The notes under the pieces are model-generated. The model was not told the DNA's origin. It made no database searches and was given only the letters and a program-made list of their open reading frames with translations. Of a stretch of DNA of 64,000 bases, positions 11,476 to 20,918 are shown in pieces; position 1 is the stretch's first letter, and the number at the start of each line of letters is the position of its first letter. This DNA is from Stakelama marina (GTDB lineage: Bacteria; Pseudomonadota; Alphaproteobacteria; Sphingomonadales; Sphingomonadaceae), in the NCBI RefSeq assembly GCF_018122655.1, contig NZ_JAGRQC010000004.1:1-64000 (forward strand), in the 5' to 3' direction. The translations under genes and the position numbers were made by a program.

Positions 11476-12753
11476 ATGACTTTCGACGATCTCGTTCCCG
11501 CCCCCAGCGGCCGCTTCGACGGCATCGAGCGCCCCTATTCGCCCGAGGATGTGGCGAAGCTGCGCGGGTCGGTCGCGGTCGAACATACGCTCGCGCGGCG
11601 CGGCGCCAACACATTGTGGCAGCTGCTCCAGTCAGAGGATTATATCAACGCCCTCGGCGCGCTCAGCGGCAATCAGGCGATGCAGATGGTCCGTGCGGGG
11701 CTGAAGGCGATCTATCTTTCGGGCTGGCAGGTGGCTGCCGACGCCAACACCGCCGGCGCGATGTATCCCGACCAGTCGCTTTATCCCGCCAATGCCGGTC
11801 CCGAGCTTGCCCGCCGCATCAACAATACCTTGCAGCGCGCCGACCAGATCGAGCATTCGGAAGGCGGCGCGACGCGCGACTGGTTCGCGCCGATCGTCGC
11901 CGATGCCGAAGCCGGGTTCGGCGGCCCGCTCAACTGCTTCGAGATCATGAAGGCCTATATCGCCGCCGGTGCCGCGGGCGTTCATTACGAGGATCAGTTG
12001 GCGGCGGAGAAGAAGTGCGGCCATCTGGGCGGCAAGGTGCTGATCCCGACCCAGGCGCATATCCGCAACCTCGACAGCGCACGGCTCGCCGCCGACGTGT
12101 CGGGCGTGCCGACGCTGGTGATCGCGCGCACCGATGCCGAATCGGCCAAGCTCATCACCAGCGATGTCGATGAGCGCGACCACGAGTTCCTGACCGGCGA
12201 ACGCACCCCTGAAGGCTTTTTCCGGTTGAAGGAGGGGACGGGTGTCGACCACTGCATCAAGCGGGGTCTGGCATTTGCGACCCATGCCGACCTGCTGTGG
12301 TGGGAGACGTCCAAACCCAATCTGGAAGACGCGCGCCGCTTTGCCGAGGCGATCAAGCGCGAGCATCCGAACAAGCTGCTCGCGTACAACTGCTCGCCCA
12401 GCTTCAACTGGGAAGCCAATCTCGACAAGGATGACATCGCCCGCTTCCAGCGCGAGCTGGGCGCGATGGGATACAAGTTCCAGTTCGTGACGCTTGCCGG
12501 CTTCCACCAGCTCAACCACGGCATGTTCGAGCTGGCGCGCGGGTACAGGGATCGCGGCATGGCGGCCTATTCCGAGCTGCAACAGGCCGAGTTCGCGAGC
12601 GAGGCGAACGGCTACACCGCCACGCGCCACCAGCGCGAGGTCGGCACCGGCTATTTCGACAAGGTCGCGACCACGCTCGCCGGTGGCGCGAGTTCGACCA
12701 CCGCGCTCGCCGAATCGACCGAAGCCGACCAGTTCAAGAAACAAGCTGCCTGA
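11476..12753 (+). CDS. aceA: Isocitrate lyase
   Basis: The 425-residue enzyme splits isocitrate into glyoxylate and succinate, the first step of the glyoxylate bypass needed to grow on acetate or fatty acids. The catalytic motif KKCGH (C181) is present in [11 protein letters not shown]. Substrate and metal-binding blocks include [23 protein letters not shown] and the NCSPSFNW stretch. Length fits the bacterial homotetramer class. The ATG at 11476 has an AAAGGAA Shine-Dalgarno. No malate synthase is seen nearby. Probable control is by the divergent RamB-like regulator. A small gene follows by 14 bp. Confidence 0.97.
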   Translation: MTFDDLVPAPSGRFDGIERPYSPEDVAKLRGSVAVEHTLARRGANTLWQLLQSEDYINALGALSGNQAMQMVRAGLKAIYLSGWQVAADANTAGAMYPDQSLYPANAGPELARRINNTLQRADQIEHSEGGATRDWFAPIVADAEAGFGGPLNCFEIMKAYIAAGAAGVHYEDQLAAEKKCGHLGGKVLIPTQAHIRNLDSARLAADVSGVPTLVIARTDAESAKLITSDVDERDHEFLTGERTPEGFFRLKEGTGVDHCIKRGLAFATHADLLWWETSKPNLEDARRFAEAIKREHPNKLLAYNCSPSFNWEANLDKDDIARFQRELGAMGYKFQFVTLAGFHQLNHGMFELARGYRDRGMAAYSELQQAEFASEANGYTATRHQREVGTGYFDKVATTLAGGASSTTALAESTEADQFKKQAA

Positions 12754-12767
12754 AAGGAGACAGCGTG

Positions 12768-12956
12768 ATGCAAGTCGAACTCCAAACTCCGCCCGCCCGT
12801 CCCGTCGGCGAACCCGGTCGCGCAAGGGCGCTGCTTTCCACCGCCGATTTCAAGCTGCTGCGCACCGCGCTCGGCGAATATGCCAAGCAGCTCGAGGACG
12901 AACACGAACTGGCGCGCGTGAAGGCGCTCTATCACCGCCTCGGCAGTTACGCCTGA
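12768..12956 (+). CDS. Small 62-residue protein downstream of aceA
   Basis: The product is short and charged: an N-terminal Pro-rich stretch (QTPPARPVGEPG), then a predicted amphipathic alpha-helical hairpin, LLSTADFKLLRTALGEYAKQ followed by LEDEHELARVKALYHRLG. It has no signal peptide. The Shine-Dalgarno AAGGAG lies just after the aceA stop, 8 bp from this ATG (a GTG 3 bp earlier is also possible). The tight spacing makes co-transcription with aceA almost certain. I do not recognise a named family; the helical, charged character would suit a small protein-protein adaptor, but function is unknown. Confidence 0.65.
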   Translation: MQVELQTPPARPVGEPGRARALLSTADFKLLRTALGEYAKQLEDEHELARVKALYHRLGSYA

Positions 12957-12971
12957 CCATATCGATATGGA

Positions 12972-13063
12972 CCCCGGCTGGCACGCCGGGGCCTTCGGCT
13001 CCTGAACGGAGCCTCGGGTTTCCTGGGGAGGAAAGGTGCCCGTCGGGAGCGATCCCGGCGGGC
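12972..13063. terminator. Two hairpins forming a bidirectional termination region
   Basis: The first hairpin is a 7-bp stem CCCCGGC / GCCGGGG at 12972-12991. The second has an 11-bp stem at 13038-13048 with 13053-13063 (one T-G wobble, GCGA loop) and is followed by ATTTCC. They fill the gap between the convergent aceA operon and the GPH transporter gene. Confidence 0.6.
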
Positions 13064-13070
13064 ATTTCCG

Positions 13071-14528
13071 TCACCGGATCGGCATGCTCGCTTCGCCGGC
13101 GGAGCCGCCCATCGCCTCGACGCGCGACATGTGCTCGTCGCGCCCGAACGGGAACCGGCTATAGAGCCATGCGCCGAGCAGGCCTACGCAAAGATAGATC
13201 ACGCAATAGATGAGCGTCAGCCGGTCGATTACCGGCACCGGCACCTCGCCGGGCGTCGCCGCCGCGGGAAAGTTCGCAGCCCATAGGACGAGGCCCGAGA
13301 TCGCGATACCGACACCGCTGGTGCATTTCTGGATGAAAAATCCGCCGGCGAAGAACACGCCCTCCGACCGGCGGCCGGTATGCGCCTCCGAATGCTCGAC
13401 GACATCGGCCATCATCGACGCGCCGAGGATCATCGCCGACACGCTGCATCCGGTGTGAAAGATGAAGATGCCGAACAGGGCGGGCAACAGGATGGGGCTG
13501 CCGGGTTCGGGAAACAGTCCCGCGAAGCGCAGCCAATAGGGCAGCGTCAGCAACACCGCCGAACAGGCAGCGAAGATCGCCGCCGCACGCGGCTTGCCGA
13601 TCCGCCGCGCAACCGGCGGCGCGATTCCGAACGAGACGCACACGCCGGCGAACAGCACCAGCGCCAGCCAGGTGAAATCGCCGCCGCTGAAGCGCCAGAC
13701 GAAGCTGTAGAGATAGTTGGACAGCGAAAAGCTGATGCCCTGATTGGTGTAGACGCACAGGCCCGCCAGCATCAGGATGACGAAGGCGCGGTTCTTCACC
13801 GTCTCGAGCAGTTCGCGGAACGCCGCGCCGACGCTCCCTGTGGGCGCCGCCTGTTTGGGCAGATGCCTGATCTCGCCATGCGTGCCGAGTGCCGAGACGA
13901 TGATCGCGACCGCCATCGCAATCGCCGTCGCCAGCGCGAAATGCGAATAGCCGGGCCGGTTGAGCAGCCCGTTTCCGCCCGGCGTCTCTGGCGTCAGAAA
14001 GATCGCATAGGCCGCGAACAGCGCGGTCAGCCCGCCCGCCCATCCGAACAGATAGCGGTACGATGTGATCCGTGTGCGCTCGTCATAATCGGCGCTCAGT
14101 TCGGGCGTCAGCGCCTGGCTCGGCACTTCATAGCACGACACGGCCGTGCGGACGGCGACGGCGGTCGCGAACAGCCAGACGAGCGTCAGTGGTTCGCTGA
14201 GCGATGGCGGGTTCCACAACAGCAACCAGCCGGCGGCGATGGGAAGCGCCGCCGAATACATCCATGGATGCCGTCGTCCCCAGCGCGACCGCGTCCGGTC
14301 GGACAGCACGCCGACGGCGGGATCGATGAACGCGTCGAATATTAGCGCCGCCATGATGACCAGCCCGACGGTTGCCGACGGCAATCCGACCACCTGATTG
14401 TAGAACAGCAGCAGGAACGTGCCGAAGCCGTTGTCCTTCACGCCGTAGGCGACGGCACCGAAACCATAGGCAAGCGTCGGCCCGCGCCCCACCTTTCGAA
14501 CCGGCGGGAGCGCGCCCGCGGCGGTCAC
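13071..14528 (-). CDS. GPH-family (glycoside-pentoside-hexuronide) cation symporter
   Basis: The 485-residue MFS-type transporter has ~12 membrane segments. GPH signatures are visible: the early AYGFGAVAYGVKDNGF, the loop DRTRSRWGRRHPWMYSAALP between helices 2 and 3, and VPSQALTPELSADYDERTRITSYR near helix 4. Family members take up sugars or glycosides with H+ or Na+. The substrate cannot be deduced. Its ATG overlaps the stop of the upstream SDR by 4 bp, so transporter and reductase are co-translated. With the acyl-CoA dehydrogenase and second SDR nearby, the locus looks catabolic. Confidence 0.85.
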   Translation of the reverse strand: MTAAGALPPVRKVGRGPTLAYGFGAVAYGVKDNGFGTFLLLFYNQVVGLPSATVGLVIMAALIFDAFIDPAVGVLSDRTRSRWGRRHPWMYSAALPIAAGWLLLWNPPSLSEPLTLVWLFATAVAVRTAVSCYEVPSQALTPELSADYDERTRITSYRYLFGWAGGLTALFAAYAIFLTPETPGGNGLLNRPGYSHFALATAIAMAVAIIVSALGTHGEIRHLPKQAAPTGSVGAAFRELLETVKNRAFVILMLAGLCVYTNQGISFSLSNYLYSFVWRFSGGDFTWLALVLFAGVCVSFGIAPPVARRIGKPRAAAIFAACSAVLLTLPYWLRFAGLFPEPGSPILLPALFGIFIFHTGCSVSAMILGASMMADVVEHSEAHTGRRSEGVFFAGGFFIQKCTSGVGIAISGLVLWAANFPAAATPGEVPVPVIDRLTLIYCVIYLCVGLLGAWLYSRFPFGRDEHMSRVEAMGGSAGEASMPIR

Positions 14529-15355
14529 TGCGTCACGCCCGCCAGCGCATCGAACATCGACGGCACATTAGGGTCCCAGCTGTGGCGCGGGCCGATCAGC
14601 ATTCCGCCATCGACCAGGATATGCGTGCCGGTGACGAACCCTGCATCGTCGCTGGCGAGATAGGCGACCGCCGCTGCAATGTCGTCGGACGTGCCGGTGC
14701 GCTGGATCGGCTGCGCGCCCGCGGCCATCTTCGCGATGCCGGCATTGGCCGCGTCGCGTGCCTCGCCCTCGATGCCGAGCGACGATGTGAAGATGTTGGT
14801 GGCGATGAAGCCGGGGCAGACCGCGTTCACGCGGATCCCGTGCTGCGCAAGCTCGGCGGCGGCGACATGCGTCAGGTGGAGCACGCCTGCCTTGGCCGCC
14901 GAATAGGCGATCGGCGCGGCGCCTGATTGAAAGGCGGCGATCGACGCGGTGTTGACGATCGCGCCTCCGCCGCGCTTCGTCATCAGCGGCGCGGCATAGC
15001 GGATGCCGAGCGCGACCGATCGGAGCAGCAGCGACTGGGTGCGGTCCCATTCATCGGGTTCGATCTCGTCGATCCGCGCGCGCGATCCACCGGCGCCGGC
15101 GTTGTTGAACAGGACATCGACCCCGCCGGCATCGTCGGCTGCCGCGATCAGCGACTCGATATCGCTCGCCCGCATCACGTCGCAGCGCTGGAACCGGATG
15201 CGTCCGCCCGAGTCGGCGGCGAGTTCGCGTCCGCCGGTTTCGTCGATATCGCCAATCCAGACTTCGGCACCCTCGTCCGCCAGCCGCAGCGCCGTCGCGC
15301 GACCGATGCCCGACGCGCCGCCGGTCACCACCGCGCGCTTGCCCGAAAACCGCAT
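14525..15355 (-). CDS. Short-chain dehydrogenase/reductase (SDR)
   Basis: The 276-residue classical SDR has the N-terminal cofactor motif TGGASGIGRA (residues ~11-20), D39 in GDID favouring NAD over NADP, the NNAG motif, catalytic Ser in NTASIAAF, the YSAAK catalytic pair Tyr-Lys, and the C-terminal GTHILVDGG. It oxidises or reduces an alcohol/ketone; the substrate is not known. It is first in a two-gene unit with the GPH symporter and is divergent from the acyl-CoA dehydrogenase gene over ~150 bp. That gap contains a GCAGGG-CTTG-CCCTGC hairpin at 15442-15457, a possible operator. Confidence 0.88.
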   Translation of the reverse strand: MRFSGKRAVVTGGASGIGRATALRLADEGAEVWIGDIDETGGRELAADSGGRIRFQRCDVMRASDIESLIAAADDAGGVDVLFNNAGAGGSRARIDEIEPDEWDRTQSLLLRSVALGIRYAAPLMTKRGGGAIVNTASIAAFQSGAAPIAYSAAKAGVLHLTHVAAAELAQHGIRVNAVCPGFIATNIFTSSLGIEGEARDAANAGIAKMAAGAQPIQRTGTSDDIAAAVAYLASDDAGFVTGTHILVDGGMLIGPRHSWDPNVPSMFDALAGVTQ

Positions 15356-15505
15356 TCGCCTCTCCTTTAGGTTTTTCGGTCGAGCATAGGAGCACGGTTG
15401 CCCGCGTCAATCATGCTGTTATTGGAACATGTGGTATGGTGGCAGGGCTTGCCCTGCGATGCCGCGCGCGATAGCTGTACCGCCGTATAAGGACAGGATG
15501 CTGAC

Positions 15506-16651
15506 ATGCCTCTCGACGCAGAAACATTCGATGCGCTGATCGACACCGTTCGCCGGTTCGTTTCCGAACGGCTCCGCCCGCTGGAAGCGCAGGTGGAGGC
15601 CGATGACGCGATCCCCGCCGAGGTCGTCGAGGAGATGAAGCAGCTCGGCCTGTTCGGTCTGTCGATTGCCGAAGAATATGGCGGCCTTGGCCTGACGATG
15701 AGCGAGGAATGCCGGGTCGCGATCGAGATGGGCCGGACGACGCCGGCATTCCGGTCGGCCTTCGGCACCAATGTCGGTATCGGTAGCCAGGGCCTCGTCA
15801 TCGCCGGGAGCGACGAACAGAAGCGCGAATGGCTGCCGAAGATCGCCAGCGGAGAGATCGTCACCAGCTTCGCGCTGACCGAACCCGATGTCGGCAGCGA
15901 TTCCGGGTCTGTGAAGACGCGCGCGGTGAAGGATGGCGACACCTATAAGCTGTCAGGGACCAAGCGCTACATTACCAATGCCGACAAGGCCGATCTGTTC
16001 ACGGTGATGGCGCGCACCGGGGACGAGCCGGGCGGGCGCGGTGTTTCCGCCTTCCTCGTCCCGCGCGACCTGCCGGGCGTCAGCGTGGGCGAGCCTGAAA
16101 AGAAGATGGGGCAGAAAGGCGCCAAGGTCGCCGATCTCAACCTAGACGAGGTGCCGGTGCCGGCGGCGAACCGGCTGGGAGAAGAGGGGCAGGGCTTCAA
16201 GATTGCGATGCAGGTGCTCGACCGCGGGCGGCTGCATATCTCTGCCGTTTGTGTCGGCGTCGCGGAACGGCTGATCGCCGATTGCGTCGCCTATGCGGGC
16301 GAGCGCAAGCAGTTCGGAAAGGCCATTGCCGAGCATCAGCTGATTCAGGCGATGATTGCCGATTCAAAGACCGAGGCGCTTGCCGCGCGCGCGCTCGTGC
16401 TGGAGACCGCCGCGAAGAAGGATGCCGGCGAGAATGTCGTGATGGAGTCGGCGGCGGCGAAATATTATGCCAGCGAGATGGTCGGGCGCGTCGCCGACCG
16501 CGCGGTGCAGATTTTCGGCGGCGCGGGCTATATCGCCGATTACGGGATCGAACGCCTCTACCGCGACGTTCGTTTGTTCCGCATCTATGAAGGCACCAGC
16601 CAGATCCAGCAGATCATCATCGCGCGCGAAACGATGAAGCGCGGCGGCTGA
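15506..16651 (+). CDS. Acyl-CoA dehydrogenase
   Basis: The 381-residue FAD enzyme introduces a trans-2 double bond into an acyl-CoA thioester. Family blocks are FALTEPDVGSDSGSVKTRA (FAD and acyl contacts), KRYITNADKADLFTVMART, QFGKAIAEHQLIQAMIAD and the C-terminal FGGAGYIADYGIERLYRDVRLFRIYEGTSQIQ. The catalytic Glu is the conserved YEGTS glutamate. Chain-length preference is not evident. It is followed 30 bp later by an SDR, which could act in the same beta-oxidation-like route (dehydrogenation, then 3-hydroxyacyl or alcohol oxidation). The ATG at 15506 gives full family length. Confidence 0.93.
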   Translation: MPLDAETFDALIDTVRRFVSERLRPLEAQVEADDAIPAEVVEEMKQLGLFGLSIAEEYGGLGLTMSEECRVAIEMGRTTPAFRSAFGTNVGIGSQGLVIAGSDEQKREWLPKIASGEIVTSFALTEPDVGSDSGSVKTRAVKDGDTYKLSGTKRYITNADKADLFTVMARTGDEPGGRGVSAFLVPRDLPGVSVGEPEKKMGQKGAKVADLNLDEVPVPAANRLGEEGQGFKIAMQVLDRGRLHISAVCVGVAERLIADCVAYAGERKQFGKAIAEHQLIQAMIADSKTEALAARALVLETAAKKDAGENVVMESAAAKYYASEMVGRVADRAVQIFGGAGYIADYGIERLYRDVRLFRIYEGTSQIQQIIIARETMKRGG

Positions 16652-16681
16652 GCGCACAGCAACACACGGAAGAGGATCACC

Positions 16682-17470
16682 ATGGACGTCAGCAAGCTAT
16701 TCCGCCTCGACGGTCGCGTCGCGCTCGTCACCGGCGGGTCGCGCGGGATCGGCAGCATGATCGCCGAAGGCTTTATTGCCAGCGGGGCGAAGGTCTATAT
16801 CTCTTCGCGCGACGCAGATGCGTGCAACGCGACTGCCGAGGAGCTCGGCGAAAACTGCATCGCGCTGCCGCAGGACATCTCGACCGTTGCCGGCTGCAAG
16901 GCGCTCGCCGAAACATTGGCCGAGCGCGAGGACAAGCTCGATATTCTCGTCAACAATGCCGGCGCGGCGTGGGGCGAACCGTTCGAAACCTTTCCCGAAA
17001 AGGGCTGGGACAAGGTCATGGACCTGAACGTCAAATCGCCCTTCTTCCTTACCCAGGCGCTGCACAGCCTGTTGCAGGCATCGGCGCGGCACGAGCAGCC
17101 GGCGAAGGTCATCAACATCACCTCGATCGACGGGCAGCGGCTCAATCCCTGGGACACGTACAGCTATCACGCGTCGAAATCGGCGCTGATCTATCTCACC
17201 AAGCGGATGGCGGCGCGCCTCATCCGCGACTCGATCAACGTCACGTCGATCGCGCCGGGCGCCTTCCCGTCGAAGATGAACCGCGCCGCGCGCGACCACG
17301 GCGATGCGGTTGCGCAGGGCATCCCCGCCAAGCGCATCGGCGAGCCCGAAGATATGGCTGCCGCCGCGATCTACCTCGCCAGTCGCGCGGGCGATTATGT
17401 GGTGGGCGAAACGATCACCGTCGATGGCGGGCTGGTCAACGCCGCGCTGGGCACGAGCATCGACGCCTAG
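16682..17470 (+). CDS. Short-chain dehydrogenase/reductase downstream of acyl-CoA dehydrogenase
   Basis: The 262-residue classical SDR has the cofactor motif TGGSRGIGSM near residue 18, an SRD sequence after beta-2 that favours NADP(H), the NNAGAAWGEPFE loop, catalytic Ser in ITSIDGQR, YSYHASKSAL with the Tyr and Lys, and the C-terminal VVGETITVDGGLVN. The motif spacing resembles 3-oxoacyl reductases. It probably shares an mRNA with the acyl-CoA dehydrogenase gene 30 bp upstream (Shine-Dalgarno GGAAGAGG). The pairing suggests breakdown of an acyl or alcohol substrate; identity is not determinable. Confidence 0.88.
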   Translation: MDVSKLFRLDGRVALVTGGSRGIGSMIAEGFIASGAKVYISSRDADACNATAEELGENCIALPQDISTVAGCKALAETLAEREDKLDILVNNAGAAWGEPFETFPEKGWDKVMDLNVKSPFFLTQALHSLLQASARHEQPAKVINITSIDGQRLNPWDTYSYHASKSALIYLTKRMAARLIRDSINVTSIAPGAFPSKMNRAARDHGDAVAQGIPAKRIGEPEDMAAAAIYLASRAGDYVVGETITVDGGLVNAALGTSIDA

Positions 17471-17567
17471 GCGGGTTTGCGCCGTTCGCGCCGGGGGTTG
17501 CATCACGGGCCGCCACGCGCTTCAATACGGGCCGGGTCGCAGATGAAGAGATACTGAGAGGGGTATC

Positions 17568-18038
17568 ATGCACGCGACCACGACCATTTTACTTGTTGCC
17601 GTAGCAGCCGCCACCGCCGGCGGGCCGAACGTCCGGCCCGGCGAGTGGAAGACGACCACGACGATCGTCGATTTCGATATGGCGCTTCCTCCCGGTGCGC
17701 CGCCAGGCATGCTCGATATGGTGAAATCACGGATGAACAGCCACGGCATGTCGCACAGCCAGTGCATCACCGCCGCCGACCTTCGCGATGCGCCCCAAAA
17801 GCTGGTGAAATCGTCGAAGGGCAAATGCTCCTATGACAGCTTCTCGATGGCGGGTGGAAAGCTCCACGCGACCGCGACCTGCAATATGGAGCAGTCGGGC
17901 ACGATGAAGATGACGATGGATGGCCGGTATACCGCGACGACGATGGACAGCACGATGGAGATGCGCGGCAAGGTGCCGTCCGGCCCCATGCGCATGACCA
18001 TGAAGATGCACGGGCAGCGCACGGGCGATTGCGGCTGA
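17568..18038 (+). CDS. DUF3617 family exported protein
   Basis: The 156-residue product has a short signal-like N-terminus (MHATTTILLVAVAAATAGG), then the DUF3617 hallmark RPGEWKTTTTIVDFDM and SQCITAAD. Conserved cysteines occur in CSYDSF, TCNME and the C-terminal GDC. Met-rich segments (MKMTMDGRYTATTMDSTMEMRG) resemble soft-metal surfaces, but this family has no proven function. A second member lies at 28514. The strong GAGAGGGG Shine-Dalgarno supports the start. Confidence 0.82.
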   Translation: MHATTTILLVAVAAATAGGPNVRPGEWKTTTTIVDFDMALPPGAPPGMLDMVKSRMNSHGMSHSQCITAADLRDAPQKLVKSSKGKCSYDSFSMAGGKLHATATCNMEQSGTMKMTMDGRYTATTMDSTMEMRGKVPSGPMRMTMKMHGQRTGDCG

Positions 18039-18044
18039 TATCTG

Positions 18045-18081
18045 TTGCGGCGGCTGACGGGCGCTGGCCCCGGAGCCGCAA
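18045..18081. terminator. Nested hairpin between convergent genes
   Basis: The outer arms TTGCGGC (18045-18051) and GCCGCAA (18075-18081) enclose an inner GGGC/GCCC pair. It lies between the DUF3617 gene and the minus-strand membrane-protein gene, followed on the plus strand by AAATCC. No T-run is present, so it may only weakly terminate. Confidence 0.4.
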
Positions 18082-18085
18082 AATC

Positions 18086-18544
18086 CTAACCGGCCAGTGA
18101 CCGCGTTACCGCAAGCGCCGCGCCGAGCGACGTTGCGATATAGCTTATGTGCGCGCCCGCACGGACCGGATGGGCGAAGCGCGACAGGTTCATGCCGACC
18201 GCCTCGCCGACCAGGACTCCGATGGCGAGAAACGCGAACCAGGCGGTGAACAGCCCAACCGTCGAACCGCGAACCAGTAACGTCACGGCATCGTGCAGCA
18301 TGCCGCAAAAGACGAAGGTGCCGAGCAGCGCCAATGCGCGCGGCACCGCCCTGCGAAGCGGTGTGAATATGTAGCGCCCCAATCCATAGCCGAAGATCGG
18401 ATTCCAGTAGAGCCAGAAGCCGGCGAAGGATCGCGCGCCGAACGCGCGGCGCCCCATGGCCGACAGCGAACCCGGTGCACCGAGCGGAACGCCGAGACGC
18501 CGTTTCACATAGCTGCGCAGGCTGAGCGCCGGCGACGATGTCAC
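18086..18544 (-). CDS. Small membrane protein, MBOAT-like acyltransferase fragment or relative
   Basis: The 152-residue protein has ~4 membrane helices. FWLYWNPIFGYGLGRYIFTPLRR followed by LGTFVFCGMLHDAV recalls the WNP and His-containing helix of MBOAT/wax-synthase acyltransferases, although it is far shorter than those (usually 400-500 residues). It starts at a GTG whose codon overlaps the maeB stop (GTGA), so it is translationally coupled to malic enzyme. A stand-alone domain or remnant is possible. Function is unknown; the coupling to a carbon-metabolism enzyme is unusual. Confidence 0.5.
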   Translation of the reverse strand: MTSSPALSLRSYVKRRLGVPLGAPGSLSAMGRRAFGARSFAGFWLYWNPIFGYGLGRYIFTPLRRAVPRALALLGTFVFCGMLHDAVTLLVRGSTVGLFTAWFAFLAIGVLVGEAVGMNLSRFAHPVRAGAHISYIATSLGAALAVTRSLAG

Positions 18545-20799
18545 CCGACCATGCCGCCTGCGGCGAGGACGGCAAGCGTGACAAGCTCGCTCGCGCTCGA
18601 CGTCATCGGGGCGATCTGGACCGGCTTTTCCATCCCGACGAGCATCGGACCGATCACCGAATCGCCGCCCAGTTCGCGCAGGATCTTGGCGGAGATATTG
18701 GCCGATTGCAGGCCCGGCATCACCAGCACATTGGCGGGACCCGAAAGGCGCGCAAACGGATAATTGGCGAGCTGGCGCGGATTGAGCGCGACATCGGGCG
18801 CCATCTCGCCTTCATATTCGAATCCGACCTCACGCTTGTCGAGCACCTGTACGGCGGCGCGAATATTGTCGAGCCACTTGCCCTCGGGATTGCCGAAGGT
18901 CGAATAGCTGAGGAACGCGACGCGCGGTTCGTGCCCCATGCGCCGCGCCACCTGCGCCGTCTGTTCGGCGATATCGGCCAGCTCTTCGGCATCGGGACGC
19001 TCGTTCACCGTGGTGTCGGCGATGAAGACGGTGTGCGTATGCCCGACCATGATGTGGATGCCGAACGGTGTCCGGTCCGGCTTGGGGTCGATGACGCGGC
19101 GAAGTTCGCGCGTAGTCTGCGCATAGGTCCGCGTGGTGCCGGTAATCATGGCATCGCCCTCGCCCAGCTGGAGCATCAGCCCGCCGAACACGTTGCGGTT
19201 CTGGTTGACCATCCGCTCGCAATCGCGGCGCAGATAGCCGCGCCGCTGCAGTCGGGCATAAAGGAAATCGACCATCTTGGGCACCAGCGGCGAGTGGCGA
19301 CTGTTGTGCACTTCGAAGCTTTCGGGGTCATCGACGCCCAGCGCGCGCAGCCGGTCATGCACATCGTCGCGGCCGACAAGCACCGGCGTTCCGTATCCGC
19401 CATCGCGGAATGCGATTGCCGCGCGCAGCACGACCTCTTCCTCGCCCTCGGCAAAGATGACGCGCTTGGGGCGCGACCGCGCACCTTCATAGGCTAGCTG
19501 CAACACCGATGTCGTCGGGTTGAGGCGCCCGCGCAGTTCCTGGCGATAGGCGGCCATGTCGAGGATCGGTTTGGTCGCGACCCCCGAATCCATCGCCGCC
19601 TTGGCGACGGCGGCGGGCACGATTTCCATCAGCCGCGGATCGAACGGCGCGGGAATGATGTAATCGGGGCCGAAGCTGTGCTTGGTATTGTATGCCGTCG
19701 CGACTTCTTCGGGCACCTGCTGGCGCGCGAGTTCGGCGAGCGCCTCGGCCGCCGCGATCTTCATCTCGTCGTTGATCGTCGTCGCGCGCACGTCGAGCGC
19801 GCCGCGGAAGATGAACGGGAAGCCGAGAACGTTGTTGACCTGGTTGGGATAGTCCGACCGGCCGGTCGCGATAATGACGTCGGGCCGCGCCTTCTTCGCC
19901 TCGGGCGGGCTGATTTCCGGGTCGGGATTGGCCATTGCGAAGACGATCGGCTTGTCGGCCATCGTCGCCAGATATTCGGCGGGAAGCGCGCCTGCCGCCG
20001 ACAGGCCGAGGAAAACGTCGGCGCCGTCGAGCGCGTCTTCCAGTGTCCGGCGGTCGGTGTCGACGGCGTGAGTCGATTGCCACTGATTGATGCCGTCGCG
20101 GCCCTGATAAAGCACGCCACTGCGGTCGAGCATCAGCATGTTTTCCTGCGGCAGGCCCATCGCCTTGATAAGGTCGGCGCACGCGATCGCCGCTGCACCC
20201 GCGCCGTTCATCACCACGCGCGTCTTCTTGATGTCGCGCCCGGTCAGGTGCAGCGCGTTGATGAGGCCGGCCGCGGCGATGATCGCGGTGCCGTGCTGAT
20301 CGTCGTGAAAGACCGGAATGTTCATCCGCTCGCGCAGCGTCTGCTCGATGATGAAGCATTCGGGCGACTTGATATCTTCCAGATTAATGCCGCCGAAGCT
20401 CGGCTCCATCAGCTCGACGGCGGAGATGAACTTGTCGACATCCTCGGTCTTCAGCTCGAGATCGATCGAATCGACATCGGCGAAGCGTTTGAACAGCACC
20501 GCCTTGCCCTCCATCACCGGCTTGGATGCGAGCGCGCCCAGATTGCCGAGTCCAAGGATAGCGGTACCATTGGAAATCACGGCAACGAGATTGCCCTTGG
20601 CCGTATAGTCATAGGCGGTGTGCGGGTCTTCGGCGATGGCGCGGACGGGGACGGCGACCCCCGGCGAATAGGCAAGCGCCAGGTCCCGCTGCGTCGACAT
20701 CGGCTTCGACGCGACGATCTCGATCTTGCCCGGGCGCCCCTCCGAATGGAACAGCAATGCTTCGCGTTCGGAAAACTGGACGTTCGATTCTTCGGACAT
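18541..20799 (-). CDS. maeB: NADP-dependent malic enzyme with phosphotransacetylase-like C-terminal domain
   Basis: The 752-residue enzyme decarboxylates malate to pyruvate. The malic-enzyme half (residues ~1-430) has LAYSPGVAVPV, the catalytic-lysine region EGKAVLFKRFADVDSIDLEL, FHDDQHGTAIIAAAGL and the nucleotide-binding GAGAAAIA. Residues ~435-752 are a phosphate acetyl/butyryl-transferase-like domain that in this MaeB class is regulatory, not catalytic, and binds acetyl-CoA. The ATG at 20799 removes 26 doubtful residues from the longer ORF. It is divergent from mutS. With acnA and aceA it completes the C4-to-C3 exit needed during growth on C2 compounds. Confidence 0.95.
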   Translation of the reverse strand: MSEESNVQFSEREALLFHSEGRPGKIEIVASKPMSTQRDLALAYSPGVAVPVRAIAEDPHTAYDYTAKGNLVAVISNGTAILGLGNLGALASKPVMEGKAVLFKRFADVDSIDLELKTEDVDKFISAVELMEPSFGGINLEDIKSPECFIIEQTLRERMNIPVFHDDQHGTAIIAAAGLINALHLTGRDIKKTRVVMNGAGAAAIACADLIKAMGLPQENMLMLDRSGVLYQGRDGINQWQSTHAVDTDRRTLEDALDGADVFLGLSAAGALPAEYLATMADKPIVFAMANPDPEISPPEAKKARPDVIIATGRSDYPNQVNNVLGFPFIFRGALDVRATTINDEMKIAAAEALAELARQQVPEEVATAYNTKHSFGPDYIIPAPFDPRLMEIVPAAVAKAAMDSGVATKPILDMAAYRQELRGRLNPTTSVLQLAYEGARSRPKRVIFAEGEEEVVLRAAIAFRDGGYGTPVLVGRDDVHDRLRALGVDDPESFEVHNSRHSPLVPKMVDFLYARLQRRGYLRRDCERMVNQNRNVFGGLMLQLGEGDAMITGTTRTYAQTTRELRRVIDPKPDRTPFGIHIMVGHTHTVFIADTTVNERPDAEELADIAEQTAQVARRMGHEPRVAFLSYSTFGNPEGKWLDNIRAAVQVLDKREVGFEYEGEMAPDVALNPRQLANYPFARLSGPANVLVMPGLQSANISAKILRELGGDSVIGPMLVGMEKPVQIAPMTSSASELVTLAVLAAGGMVG

Positions 20800-20918
20800 G
20801 ATGGAGCGGGACCTTCGTTGAACTGACGCTACGTCCTTTAGGGGGCTTGGCGCCTCGCTGTCACCCCCGCGATGCAAAGGGCTTTAGAGTCGCTTCCGGC
20901 TCGGCTAGGCACGCCGTC

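Noticed and set aside
15424..15450. GGAAC upstream of the acyl-CoA dehydrogenase gene as an EcfG promoter
   Set aside because: No CGTT-like element occurs 16-17 bp downstream.
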